This document shows, in pieces, positions 17,483 to 26,218 of a stretch of 64,000 nt of DNA. Numbering within the stretch: the stretch's first letter is position 1; every line of letters starts with the position of its first letter. The translations under genes were made by a program, and so were the position numbers. The stretch covers positions 2,542,001 to 2,606,000 of the forward strand of contig NZ_JAXHBQ010000001.1 of assembly GCF_042466115.1 (NCBI RefSeq), written 5' to 3'. The notes below the pieces were generated by a model that worked only from the letters and a program-made list of their open reading frames with translations, was not told the DNA's origin and did no database searches. This stretch comes from SW4 sp042466115. GTDB lineage: Bacteria > Pseudomonadota > Alphaproteobacteria > Rhodobacterales > Rhodobacteraceae.

Positions 17483-18409
17483 TCAACCCTGTTTCAGTAT
17501 CCAGTCGATACAAAGCTGTGTCACACGCGGGTCTGGTTTCTTTGCCATCAGTTCCGCGTAACGATCAAACGACGCAGGCGCGCTGTCGGTGCGCAAGATA
17601 TGCGTGAGGTCACTCAGGCAGTGATTTTCAACCGGACCCGCTGCCAGTTCCTTGATTAGCTTGGCATCACCAGGAAGACACTGGATGTCCTTTGCGCCAG
17701 CAATTGCAAGCACGGGAACCTGAACTTTCCTGATCCATGACATGGGATCATGGGCCAAAAGCCCCCTAAGGAGTTTGGGCGGGACTGACTGCCCCTTTGA
17801 TCGAAAAGCGCCCATGTCCGCTGCCTTTATCCGGTCAATGAGGGTGCGTTGCTGTTTTGGAATACCGCCTCTCATACCCGCGATCAAACGGGTGATAACG
17901 CCACGCATGCCGGGCATCTGATCTACCATCTTTGCGAAATACCCGGCTTGCCGCATCAACGTTTCTTCAACGGGCTGTATCGTCGGACAAAGCAGGATCA
18001 ATCCACTGACCTCTGGTTTGAGATGTGCGACGATGGGGGCAATCATCGTGCCCTCGCTGTGCCCCAGCAAGACAATACCATCAGTGTCTGGAAGGGATGC
18101 AAGCATGTCGACGGCGGCGCAGGCATCTTTGACCAGTTCGTTAAGGCCAGATGCCCAGTAGTCGCCGCTACTCTGACCACAGCCACGCTTATCATAGCGA
18201 TAGCTGCTGATGCCAGCCTGTACTAATTCGTCGGCGATTGTGTTGAAAATATCCAGTTTCTGACCCGGCATGTTGCCATCACGGTCAAGTGGCCCGCTGC
18301 CGTGCAGCATCAGGACCACAACAGAACCATGCTTTGGCCCGCTCCAAACAAGGCTTCCACAGAGGGTCACACTGTCATTCTCAACAGTGACTTCCTTGAT
18401 CCGGTTCAA
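17483..18409 (-). CDS. Alpha/beta hydrolase
   Basis: 308 aa. It shows the alpha/beta-hydrolase order: LMLHGSGPLDRDGN (oxyanion region), YDKRGCGQSSGD, the nucleophile elbow LLGHSEGTM with Ser in G-H-S-E-G, and a late His near DLTHIL. It resembles cytoplasmic esterases or peptidase-like hydrolases of the 'YqkD/dienelactone' type; the substrate is unknown. It is the distal gene of the minus-strand run that begins at 21668, 51 nt after the serine hydrolase. Confidence 0.85.
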   Translation of the reverse strand: MNRIKEVTVENDSVTLCGSLVWSGPKHGSVVVLMLHGSGPLDRDGNMPGQKLDIFNTIADELVQAGISSYRYDKRGCGQSSGDYWASGLNELVKDACAAVDMLASLPDTDGIVLLGHSEGTMIAPIVAHLKPEVSGLILLCPTIQPVEETLMRQAGYFAKMVDQMPGMRGVITRLIAGMRGGIPKQQRTLIDRIKAADMGAFRSKGQSVPPKLLRGLLAHDPMSWIRKVQVPVLAIAGAKDIQCLPGDAKLIKELAAGPVENHCLSDLTHILRTDSAPASFDRYAELMAKKPDPRVTQLCIDWILKQG

Positions 18410-18460
18410 TGAAATCTCCTCAACTGCACAGCGTTGATAGATACAGTTGGCAGTGCGGGG

Positions 18461-19495
18461 TCATCTGCCCCCTCCGTGCTTTGCCACGAGGGCCAAGACA
18501 CGTAACATGAAGCTGATCGGACGGCGTGGCGCGTCGGTCTGATTGAATGTGCCGATGACATAGATGTCGGGCTTTGGCGCATGAAAGGCGAACGTCCCGC
18601 TTGCGCCCGAATGGCCGATCAGTTCTGGCGTGGCACGCAAAAGCGTCATCCAGCGGGGCAACTTCACCCGCATCAGCCCAAAGCCATATTGCAGCGGGAA
18701 AAACAACCGGCTCCATTGGCGCATCTGCGCGGTGTTCCCGGGTTTGAAGAGTCGGCCGTCCATGAAAGCCCGCAGGAAGATCAGCATCTCGTCAAGGGTC
18801 GAGACGATGCCACCATCTGACGACATGCTGGTCAGTATTTGCGAGACATCGAGCCGTTTATCCGCATGGTAGACGGGCAGCCCCATGTCAGCGCCACACA
18901 GCACGCCAGTCTGTTGCAATCCCAACGGGGTGCAAATGCGCGATTGCAGAGCGGCGTCAAAAGTCTGGCCGGTTGCTGCCGCGATCACCGCGCCAAGCAA
19001 CTGATAGTTGGTATCCGAATAATGTGATTTGCCGCTGTCGGGTGCTGCCTGCGGGGGCAGCGCCTTTGTCATCCGCAGCACGTCGCGCAGGCCATAGCTG
19101 CGATCGCGGCCCTGCTTTAGATCATGGACCAGATCACTTTCGTAATAATCGGCAAGGCCAGATGTCTGGTGCAGTAGATGCCGAACAGTCAGCGCCGGCC
19201 CATGATCCACACCCTTCACGACATGCAGCCCCGTTAGATCTACACCTGTCAGGATACTTTGCACCGTCTGATCAAGGTCGATTCGGCCTTCATCGACCAA
19301 TTGCATGATCAGCGCGGCGGTGAACATCTTGGTGATGCTGGCAATCGGAAAGCGGGTGTCGGGGGTGGCCGCGCCTGCTGCCCCGGTGAAATTGACCCGA
19401 CCATCGCCGCTTTGCACCCGCAGAAGGATCGCATGGGTATTGGCTTTGGCGCTCGCGACATCGAGCAGGCTTTGAAGCCGGTCATTCAGTGTCAT
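18461..19495 (-). CDS. Serine hydrolase, beta-lactamase class C / penicillin-binding-protein type
   Basis: 344 aa. The S-x-x-K nucleophile is Ser53-Ile-Thr-Lys56 (IASITKMF), the Y-x-N-type motif lies in HYSDTNYQL, and the third motif is HSGASG in place of KTG. No signal peptide is seen, unusual for a true beta-lactamase, which points to a cytoplasmic esterase or peptidase. It follows the DUF4386-like membrane protein gene by 24 nt. Confidence 0.85.
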   Translation of the reverse strand: MTLNDRLQSLLDVASAKANTHAILLRVQSGDGRVNFTGAAGAATPDTRFPIASITKMFTAALIMQLVDEGRIDLDQTVQSILTGVDLTGLHVVKGVDHGPALTVRHLLHQTSGLADYYESDLVHDLKQGRDRSYGLRDVLRMTKALPPQAAPDSGKSHYSDTNYQLLGAVIAAATGQTFDAALQSRICTPLGLQQTGVLCGADMGLPVYHADKRLDVSQILTSMSSDGGIVSTLDEMLIFLRAFMDGRLFKPGNTAQMRQWSRLFFPLQYGFGLMRVKLPRWMTLLRATPELIGHSGASGTFAFHAPKPDIYVIGTFNQTDAPRRPISFMLRVLALVAKHGGGR

Positions 19496-19519
19496 GGGTC
19501 AATTCCTTCTGTTGGCAAT

Positions 19520-20182
19520 TCAAGACGGCGCGCGCGCGAACACAAGCGCCATACCGATCGCGACAAACCATGCAATCGCGCCAAGACCGAAAACCGCGCC
19601 AGCACTGTCGCCAAGGGCCGGGACCAGCGTCAACAGCCCGCCTGCGCCCGTTAGCAGGCCCAGACCAATGGTGATCTTGCCAAGGCTGCGCCCCAGCAAT
19701 CCGGCCAAACTGACAAGACCGATCCAGACACCGCCTGCGATCTCGTTGCCGCCGCCCAGACCCAATTCAACGGCGTGCAAGGTTTCCCACAGGGTAACGG
19801 CGCGGTCCATGTCCGTCTGGGCAAGATGGGCCGCGCGTTCAACGGCAACATTGCCGATCATTCCCGCCCCGATCACCAGCGCGGCCCAGATCAGGCCAAG
19901 CGCGCGCGCCACTGCCGCCCAGTCCGGCGTCGTTGCACGCAACCGGGCATGCACCGCGACAACCAGCACGGCCAAGGCCAGCGCATTCAGAATATAGATC
20001 ACCGAGTTCCACAGGATCAAAAAGCCAGGGCGGGCATCGATAAAACCTACGACGGCACGCGCGTCGATATCGATCGTGCCATAGCCCATGGGGGCCAGTG
20101 TTGTGACGAGAAAGGCAAAGCCGAACAGATATGTTGCTGCGCATGTGAGACCGGCAAGGCCTCCGATTTTCTGAATTGTCAT
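19520..20182 (-). CDS. Multi-pass membrane protein (DUF4386-like)
   Basis: 220 aa with about six hydrophobic segments (LAGLTCAATYLFGFAFLV, ILWNSVIYILNALALAVLVV and so on) and little else. The pattern of a first helix with GGLAGL and an ARPGFLILWNSVIY loop is reminiscent of DUF4386, assigned from memory. Its start overlaps the SDR gene stop by 4 nt (ATGA), so the two are coupled. Function unknown. Confidence 0.7.
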   Translation of the reverse strand: MTIQKIGGLAGLTCAATYLFGFAFLVTTLAPMGYGTIDIDARAVVGFIDARPGFLILWNSVIYILNALALAVLVVAVHARLRATTPDWAAVARALGLIWAALVIGAGMIGNVAVERAAHLAQTDMDRAVTLWETLHAVELGLGGGNEIAGGVWIGLVSLAGLLGRSLGKITIGLGLLTGAGGLLTLVPALGDSAGAVFGLGAIAWFVAIGMALVFARAPS

Positions 20183-21066
20183 GGGGTGTCTCCTTTGGTG
20201 TTTTGCGCGCTTGCTGCATCAGAAGACGCCGCCAGCGATTGGAAATGGTCAGCCAATTGACGGGTGCCGTGTGGGGGTGCCGTCATGTTCATGGCCGCAG
20301 CTGTCAGAAAGAACTGGGCTGGTCCCGCGATCCGGCGCGGCGCAAGGCGTGGCAGCAGCCACAGGGACAGGCGGCGCAGGACATCCGGCAAGTGTGTGAT
20401 ATGCTGAGGCTGATCGAGTGCCTTGAAGCACAAAGCTGCAACCTCGTCCTGCGTGAAAGTTTTGGGCCCGCCGATGTCTGCCCAAGCGGCACCTCTGCCA
20501 ACGGCATCGAAAGTGGCCGTCGCAAGATCGGCCCCGTCAATGGGGTTGATCCGGGACTGCCCTTTGCCGAACAACCAAACGCGACCTGCCTTCGCCATAG
20601 TGAAGAAATCACCCATGTCCGAGAAATATCCCGTTGGCGCAATGATCGTTGATTGTATCCCTGCCGTCTGGAGCTTTCGCACAAAGGCGGCCTTGGCCGC
20701 CACCAGCGGGACGTGATCCATCCGGTCTGCGTGCAAAACATGGACGAAGGCAAAATGTAGCACGTTGCTGCGCAATGCTTCTTCCAGCAGGTTCACGTTG
20801 GCCTGGTAGTCAACGTCCCAGTAGCCAACGCCATCTGCCTGACGCGTGATCCCAAGTGCTGAGACGACCAGATCAATGTTCGCCATTGTCCCGTGCAGGC
20901 TCGCTGGCCAGGTCGCTTCAGCCTCGATGATTGAATCGGCAGCCAGATCAGCCCCGCCGGTTTTTCTGCGGACCAATGCGGTCACATGCCAACCACGACG
21001 CTGGTATTCCGCGCAAAGGTGCCGACCCAGATAACCTGTCGCACCTGCAATCAAGACATGTTTCAT
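20179..21066 (-). CDS. NAD(P)-binding SDR-type oxidoreductase (atypical, NmrA/YbjT-like)
   Basis: 295 aa. The Rossmann start is VLIAGATGYLGRHL (G-x-x-G-x-x-G). DLVVSALGITRQADG is the end of the cofactor fold, but the catalytic Tyr-x-x-x-Lys of classical SDRs is not evident, so it belongs with atypical NAD(P)H-binding proteins. It is co-directional with its neighbours, 31 nt after the DUF1127-like gene. The reaction is unknown. Confidence 0.82.
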   Translation of the reverse strand: MKHVLIAGATGYLGRHLCAEYQRRGWHVTALVRRKTGGADLAADSIIEAEATWPASLHGTMANIDLVVSALGITRQADGVGYWDVDYQANVNLLEEALRSNVLHFAFVHVLHADRMDHVPLVAAKAAFVRKLQTAGIQSTIIAPTGYFSDMGDFFTMAKAGRVWLFGKGQSRINPIDGADLATATFDAVGRGAAWADIGGPKTFTQDEVAALCFKALDQPQHITHLPDVLRRLSLWLLPRLAPRRIAGPAQFFLTAAAMNMTAPPHGTRQLADHFQSLAASSDAASAQNTKGDTP

Positions 21067-21097
21067 TGCTTCGTTTTCCTTTTCACAGCGGATTGGC

Positions 21098-21298
21098 CTA
21101 GCGTCTGCACGGATCAGTCGGGAATGTGCCGAGCGGCCCCGATATGTAGTCTGGTCGGTTGCGTTCAGGCAGCCCCACGTCTTTCATCAGGGCTTCTGGA
21201 ACTTGCTGCGGTCTGGGCATCTCGGGATGCGCTGCCCCCGTGAGCAGGGCATGAAGCGCCCGAAACCGGCGTGCGCGCATGGATATGATCTCGGCCAT
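21098..21298 (-). CDS. Small DUF1127-like protein
   Basis: 66 aa from ATG 21298 (MAEIISMRARRFRAL). The start is short because it lies 10 nt after the lipoprotein stop. A basic N-terminus followed by ALMKDVGLPERNRPDY recalls the DUF1127 core (D-[IL]-G-[LI]-x-R), here degenerate with DVGLPE. DUF1127 proteins in Alphaproteobacteria often bind RNA or regulate small-molecule metabolism. It sits inside the operon led by the glycine-zipper lipoprotein. Confidence 0.62.
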   Translation of the reverse strand: MAEIISMRARRFRALHALLTGAAHPEMPRPQQVPEALMKDVGLPERNRPDYISGPLGTFPTDPCRR

Positions 21299-21308
21299 GG
21301 TTGCACCT

Positions 21309-21668
21309 CTAACCAACGACCCGGTGGCCACGACCACGCAGGCATTCCAGAACGATGGCTTCACGCCTTTCGCTGGCGTTGACCGTTCCTGCGATGCCAC
21401 CAGCAAGCGCACCGGCAACGGCCCCGCCCAATGCATCGCCGTTGTCGTCAAGCCCACCAAGGGCAGCACCCGCCCCGGCACCCAGAACGGTCGCGCCAAG
21501 GGTTTCTTGGTCGAACTGGTTCTGGTTGCGCGCCAGTGACTGACACGCGGCCAGGTCTGCCCGGTAGGCAGCCGTCGGTGCTCCATCAAGAATGGGCTGG
21601 TAGTTTGCGCCGCTGTCGGCGCAGGCGGCCACAGTCAAACAAACTGGAATGATCATTGGAAATTTCAT
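21309..21668 (-). CDS. Glycine-zipper lipoprotein
   Basis: 119 aa. Lipobox LTVAAC ends the signal, so Cys16 should be lipidated. A short linker is followed by a glycine zipper, roughly residues 55-95 (GATVLGAGAGAALGG, GGAVAGALAGGIAG). Such proteins insert in or under the outer membrane. As first gene of the run to 17483 it is closest to the direct repeats at 21775-21815 and is probably controlled by the AraC protein upstream. Confidence 0.78.
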   Translation of the reverse strand: MKFPMIIPVCLTVAACADSGANYQPILDGAPTAAYRADLAACQSLARNQNQFDQETLGATVLGAGAGAALGGLDDNGDALGGAVAGALAGGIAGTVNASERREAIVLECLRGRGHRVVG

Positions 21669-21774
21669 GGATTAAGTCCTTTTCAACAGTTTGACCGATG
21701 CGACCTCTGCTCATGGTGAGTTGCGAACCGTCGGTGTGTGAAAAAGGATATGGGGGCATCAGGCCCGTTGCGAC

Positions 21775-21815
21775 CGGACAGGCTGGATCGGACGTTCGGA
21801 CAAGCTGGATCGAAC
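21775..21815. promoter_or_regulatory. Two direct repeats, 22-bp phased, probable AraC-type operator
   Basis: A 19-nt unit of consensus CGGACARGCTGGATCGRAC occurs at 21775-21793 and 21797-21815, with 17 of 19 positions identical and a repeat distance of 22 bp, about two helical turns. It lies 107 nt upstream of the lipoprotein start and between that operon and the AraC-type regulator gene. Direct repeats 21-22 bp apart are the usual binding layout of AraC dimers; the link to this regulator is inferred. Confidence 0.6.
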
Positions 21816-21915
21816 CAAGAACAAGATTAGTTATTGTTTATCAATGCATTACGAAATCATCAAAGACACGATGAAAGTGATCTATCCAGTGCAACCGTAT
21901 GCCCGAAGTGGCCAA

Positions 21916-23109
21916 TCAGGGCTTGTGAGTTGTGCGCCACTGCGATGGAGTCTGGTCCGTCACCTTTTTGAAACTGGTGTTGAATGTGGACTTTGCATTG
22001 AAGCCAACGGTTTCACTGATCTCAATAATTGATGCGTCAGTCTGGATGAGCAATTCACAGGCATCCCGGATGCGGCACTGGTTTACATAGTCGTAAAAGG
22101 ACATGCCCAACCTGGTATTAAGCACCTCGGACAGATGGATCGGTGGGATGGCAATCGCCGATGCAAGGCTGCGCAGATTCAAGCCGTGATCCCGCCAAAG
22201 CTGACCATCCGCCACACGACGCCCAAGGCGGTCGGCCAAGCGATCGATATCTTCTGGCTGCAACCCTGACCGCGCATAACGGGACGGCGGTGAACCGGGT
22301 GCGGGTTTATCGGGCGCTGGTTCATTGGCCAGAACCTGTTCTGACCAGTCTGGCAAAGGCGGGTTTGCCCGCAATGCGAAGATGCCGAATGAAACGGGCA
22401 GGATCACATCAAAGAGCAATGACCAGATACCATCACGAATTGATAAGTAACCCATCAGCTGTCGCACCTCATCAACGATCACGATCAACGCGATAATCAG
22501 GATTGTTGCCACCAAGGCATCGAGCCAGCGCAGGGTCTTGCCTTCAAGATCGGAAAAGACATCTTTGATGTTGCGCTTGTGCTGGGTCAATCGGCGGATA
22601 CAAAGCGTTCCATAGACAATTAGGGTGACAACCCAAACGATCCAGAACGCGGTTTCGCCTGTGTTGATCAGGGCTTTGTAGCTTTCGGAAACGTCGCCCG
22701 CGACCATGCCGCGCCGCACATCTCCGGGCAAGATAAGGGCCGGGGCGAGGCAAACAAAACCGGCAAACAAGGGCATAAGATGGACCAGATCGGCCGGGAT
22801 CAGACGGGGGGTCGCGCTTGTGAGGGCGCGCACATAAAAATACAGCGCGACCATGAACCCCGGAATGATCACATCATTCCACCGATAGAGCGCGGCAGGG
22901 CCGTCAAACATGTCCGAGTAGGCAAACGAGTTGAGGCCGTCGCAAATATTGACCGTGAAAAACGCGATCATCGCCCAGATATGCATACGCGGAGGGTCGG
23001 TGTCGTGCAGCCGAAGCAACAGGCCCAAAAGCACGAATACCGACACAGCCAATGCGCCGGCCACGCCAAGATGTTCCCAATAGAGACTTTCGCGAATTTC
23101 CATCATCAA
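21916..23109 (-). CDS. Membrane-bound AraC-family regulator (7TM-AraC)
   Basis: 397 aa. The first 235 residues hold about seven hydrophobic helices (LGVAGALAVSVFVLLGLLL, MIAFFTVNI and others). After a linker the last 100 residues are an AraC HTH with FYDYVNQCRIRDACELL and IIEISETVGFNAKSTFNTSFKK. A 7TM sensor fused directly to a DNA-binding domain acts without a phosphorelay, reading a membrane or periplasmic cue. It is transcribed toward the operon starting at 21668 and separated from it by 247 nt that hold the direct repeats. Confidence 0.88.
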   Translation of the reverse strand: MMMEIRESLYWEHLGVAGALAVSVFVLLGLLLRLHDTDPPRMHIWAMIAFFTVNICDGLNSFAYSDMFDGPAALYRWNDVIIPGFMVALYFYVRALTSATPRLIPADLVHLMPLFAGFVCLAPALILPGDVRRGMVAGDVSESYKALINTGETAFWIVWVVTLIVYGTLCIRRLTQHKRNIKDVFSDLEGKTLRWLDALVATILIIALIVIVDEVRQLMGYLSIRDGIWSLLFDVILPVSFGIFALRANPPLPDWSEQVLANEPAPDKPAPGSPPSRYARSGLQPEDIDRLADRLGRRVADGQLWRDHGLNLRSLASAIAIPPIHLSEVLNTRLGMSFYDYVNQCRIRDACELLIQTDASIIEISETVGFNAKSTFNTSFKKVTDQTPSQWRTTHKP

Positions 23110-23417
23110 GCAACCTCACTCGATGTCTTTCTAACACCTGCGACGGAAATTCAAAGAAACGGCGACCCGCACTGCATGAAACACGAATGGCTGGTTTTCC
23201 CGCCGCGTCGCAGTGATACCGTTATCGCATTTGCGGAAACTGTCATTGGTTCGCGCACGCGTATCATCATTTCAAAATGTCTGCTTGGGGCCCTAAGGTG
23301 ACGCCGACTACTTTTCAAGTTCTGTTCACAGGAATTCGCAGGTTGTTCCAAATATTTGAATAATAACAAAAACGGGCGCGCCAAGGGTGGCACGCCCGTT
23401 GCGGTGTTCGGTTGTGA
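23110..23417. other. Intergenic region with one terminator
   Basis: This 308-nt stretch lies between the start of the AraC gene and the end of the heat-shock gene, both on the minus strand. The only structure I see is the hairpin at 23366-23400. The remainder should hold the AraC promoter; no small reading frame or repeat stands out. Confidence 0.6.
23366..23400 (-). terminator. Rho-independent terminator of the hsp20 gene
   Basis: Stem AACGGGCG (23371-23378) pairs with CGCCCGTT (23393-23400). On the minus strand the hairpin runs into TTTTTGTTATT (about 23361-23372), a good U-tract. It lies 18 nt beyond the hsp20 stop and is the clearest terminator in the window. Confidence 0.8.
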
Positions 23418-23891
23418 TTAGTTGACCTTGTCGGCCTCGATCACATCGGCCTTTTTGCTGGCCGAGGAGGCAATCGCGATCTGGCGGGGTTTCAGTGCTT
23501 CGGGCACTTCCCGCACCAGATCAATGTGCAGCATGCCGTTTTCAAGGCTCGCCGCGGTCACGCGAACGTGGTCGGCAAGGTGAAAGCGGCGTTCAAACGC
23601 ACGGGTGGCGATGCCGCGGTGCAGGTAGCTGCGGTTCTGGTCGTCTTCGGTTTCGGACTTGCGGCCCGACACCAGAAGGGCATTTTCGCGCACTTCAATC
23701 GACAGATCTTCATCGCCGAAACCGGCCACGGCTAGCGAGATGCGCCAGCCATCATCACCGGTCTTTTCGATGTTGTATGGGGGGTAACTTTGGGTGCCGG
23801 CGTCATTGGAGAGAACACGATCCATCAGATCGGTAATCTGGTCAAAGCCAACGGTGGCACGGTGCAGGGGTGCAAGGTCAAAAGTTCGCAT
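23418..23891 (-). CDS. Small heat-shock protein, Hsp20/IbpA type
   Basis: 157 aa, usual length. The alpha-crystallin domain spans about residues 38-130: YPPYNIEKTGDDGWRISLAVAGF, quoted in part, then LLVSGRKSE, YLHRGIATRAFERRFHLAD and GMLHIDLVREVPE. It is an ATP-independent holdase that binds unfolding protein. No sigma-32-like promoter was obvious in the 130 nt upstream. Single-gene unit with its own terminator. Confidence 0.95.
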   Translation of the reverse strand: MRTFDLAPLHRATVGFDQITDLMDRVLSNDAGTQSYPPYNIEKTGDDGWRISLAVAGFGDEDLSIEVRENALLVSGRKSETEDDQNRSYLHRGIATRAFERRFHLADHVRVTAASLENGMLHIDLVREVPEALKPRQIAIASSASKKADVIEADKVN

Positions 23892-24021
23892 GGGTGGTAT
23901 CCTTTCACAAGCGATTCCAGTTGGTTATGCCTTCCCTCATGGGACAGGCGGGTCGTGGCAGCACCCGTATCCGGCGTGCTGTATCACCTATTTGGGGATG
24001 GTTTTGCGGCTTTCAAGGCCC

Positions 24022-24834
24022 CTAGGGGCGCACAAACTTTGCACCGGTTTCCGTGCGTTCGCCCGGCGTGATCACCCGCACCTGTGGCAGCGGCGAGGGC
24101 TGAACCGCGCCCGCACCCGCGGCCAGTTGCGCGCGCAACAACGTCAACGGTTCCGTCAGGACCGACCCGAATGAGACCATTTCGCTGTCCATTTCCGCCA
24201 TGCCCGACACGACTGACACAATGCGTGCAACGCCATTGTCGATCCGGAAAATCGGTGCACCAGAGCTGCCGAAGTCGATGTCGCAGGTGGTGATGATCAT
24301 GCCCTGCTGTTCGCCCAATATTGCACAGACCTGCTGGAGCGAGGGCGCTTCAGCCCGATCATGGGCATAGGACACCACGCCGACCTGCGATCCCACCGCT
24401 GTTCCAGCAGCGGTGTCAAACGGGATGATTTGCGTAGAGCGGATGGGGCGATCAAGTTCAAGCAAGGCCAGGTTGTAGCGCACGATGCTTGTGTCGGCGT
24501 TATTGCTATGCACAAAGGCCGGATGCACGACCGCGCGGCGCACCCCGCGATAGGCCAAGGCCCGCCCGTTGCGCATGCCCGCCAAAAACTGGATGCCGGC
24601 TGGGTCGACCTGGGTATGCGTTTGGTTGAAAAGGCAATGCGCCGCAGTAAGAACCAGATCGGGCGCAATCAGCGCGCCGGTGCAAAACCCCTTGCCCGCG
24701 ATATCAAGCCGGCCGACAGCCTCCCAACCGCGCGCGGCGTCCCCTGTTTGCAGGGTCGCCAGCGCGGAATCCTCGGCCAGCGCAGGCAGCGCCGCACCAA
24801 GCAAAAGCCCCAAAGTTAGAAAAAAATGCCGCAT
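24022..24834 (-). CDS. Exported trypsin-like serine protease homologue with altered active site
   Basis: 270 aa with a Sec signal to about residue 20 (ALPALA). Catalytic His66 is in VLTAAHCLF and the nucleophile Ser in FGSSGAPIF. The position of the catalytic Asp, normally D-[IVL]-A-L-L, reads RYNLALLEL, so Asn121 replaces it (codon AAC in the coding strand). The residue before the Ser is Ser instead of Asp. Nearby Asp114 might substitute, otherwise activity should be weak. It could be a periplasmic degradative enzyme or a non-catalytic binding protein. Chymotrypsin-fold assignment is firm; activity is not. Confidence 0.85.
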   Translation of the reverse strand: MRHFFLTLGLLLGAALPALAEDSALATLQTGDAARGWEAVGRLDIAGKGFCTGALIAPDLVLTAAHCLFNQTHTQVDPAGIQFLAGMRNGRALAYRGVRRAVVHPAFVHSNNADTSIVRYNLALLELDRPIRSTQIIPFDTAAGTAVGSQVGVVSYAHDRAEAPSLQQVCAILGEQQGMIITTCDIDFGSSGAPIFRIDNGVARIVSVVSGMAEMDSEMVSFGSVLTEPLTLLRAQLAAGAGAVQPSPLPQVRVITPGERTETGAKFVRP

Positions 24835-24889
24835 TGCCTCACCTTTGTTGGCCCTCGCGTAGCAAAAAGATGTGGCACAAATGGGGCAG

Positions 24890-26209
24890 TCAGCGCAGGA
24901 TCGGCACCTGTGGTTCGCGTTTGCCGGGTGCTGTCAGGGCAGGAGGCTGTGGCCCGCCCGTGGCCCAGTCAAGCAGTTCGACCGTATGCACGATCGGCAC
25001 ATCCGTGCCGCCCCCGATCTGGATCATACAGCCGATGTTGCCCGCGGCGATGATATCGGGTGTCAGCGCTTCGAGGGTGTCGACCTTGCGGGCCTTGAGC
25101 TGTTTGGAGATTTCCGGCTGCATCAGGTTGTAGGTGCCAGCCGACCCACAGCAAAGGTGGCTGTCGGCAGGTTCCAGCACCGTGAATCCGGCACGTTTCA
25201 GCAAATCCTTGGGGAAGGTCTTGATCTGCTGGCCGTGTTGCAGGGAACAGGCGGCGTGATAGGCAACTTTGGTGTCCTTTTCAGTGCCTTCGGGCAGGTC
25301 GAGCTTCATCAGGACTTCGCTGACATCCATGGCGATGGCGCTGACCCGCGCGGCGTCTGCGGCAAGCGGATCATTGCGGAACATATGCCCGTAGTCCTTG
25401 ACGGTCGTGCCGCATCCGGAGGTGTTGATCACGATGGCATCCAGCCCGCCCGCGTCCATTTCCGCCGCCCATGCGCGGATGTTCCTGGCCGCCGTGGCGT
25501 GGCTTTCGCCTTCCTTGCCCATGTGGTGGGTCAGCGCGCCGCAACAGCCCGCGCCCTTGGCCACGACCACTTCGGCCCCCAGACGGGTCAGCAGGCGGAT
25601 CGTGGCGTCGTTGATATCGGTATTGAGCGCCTTTTGCGCACAGCCCGTCATCAGTGCCACACGCATCTTCTTGTTCGCCGCCGCAAAGGTCTGCGGATCA
25701 TCGTTGCGCGACACGGGCGGGATGGATTTGGGGGCCATTTCCAGCATCGCGCGCAGGCGCGCATCGGGCATCAGCCGCGCAAAGGGCTTGCCGATTTTCG
25801 CGCCCAGCAATGCCACGCGAAACCGCATGGGATAAGGCAAAATGCGCGCCAGAACCCAACGCAATGCGCGGTCTGTCAGTGGGCGTTTGTAGTTGTTTTC
25901 GATGTAGGCACGCGCGTGGTCGACAAGGTGCATGTAATGCACACCGCTGGGGCAGGTCGTCATGCAGGCCAGACAGGACAGGCAGCGGTCGATGTGTTTC
26001 ACCGTATCCGCATCTGGCACGCGGTTGTTTTCCAGCATGTCCTTGATCAGGTAAATCCGTCCGCGCGGGCTGTCCAACTCATCGCCCAGCACCTGATAGG
26101 TCGGGCAGGTCGCCGTGCAAAAGCCGCAATGCACGCAGGACCGCAGGATGTCGTTGCTGCGCTGGATCGCGGGGTCTTGCAACTGTTCGGGTGTGAATGT
26201 GGTTTGCAT
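24890..26209 (-). CDS. glcF: Glycolate oxidase iron-sulfur subunit
   Basis: 439 aa, usual length. Two [4Fe-4S] motifs are present near the N-terminus: Cys25, Cys28, Cys31, Cys35 and Cys76, Cys79, Cys82, Cys86. Two CCG domains follow (GCAQKALNTDI...GAGCCGALTH; CSLQHGQ...LCCGSAGTYN). It carries electrons from the GlcD/GlcE flavoproteins toward the quinone pool. Glycolate is the product of phytoplankton photorespiration, so the operon fits a marine heterotroph. It lies 9 nt after the small membrane protein gene. Confidence 0.94.
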   Translation of the reverse strand: MQTTFTPEQLQDPAIQRSNDILRSCVHCGFCTATCPTYQVLGDELDSPRGRIYLIKDMLENNRVPDADTVKHIDRCLSCLACMTTCPSGVHYMHLVDHARAYIENNYKRPLTDRALRWVLARILPYPMRFRVALLGAKIGKPFARLMPDARLRAMLEMAPKSIPPVSRNDDPQTFAAANKKMRVALMTGCAQKALNTDINDATIRLLTRLGAEVVVAKGAGCCGALTHHMGKEGESHATAARNIRAWAAEMDAGGLDAIVINTSGCGTTVKDYGHMFRNDPLAADAARVSAIAMDVSEVLMKLDLPEGTEKDTKVAYHAACSLQHGQQIKTFPKDLLKRAGFTVLEPADSHLCCGSAGTYNLMQPEISKQLKARKVDTLEALTPDIIAAGNIGCMIQIGGGTDVPIVHTVELLDWATGGPQPPALTAPGKREPQVPILR

Positions 26210-26218
26210 GTGCGGTGC

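Noticed and set aside
23892..24021. Heat-shock (RpoH-type) promoter before the hsp20 gene
   Set aside because: No CTTG-N17-type match at a plausible distance could be defended.
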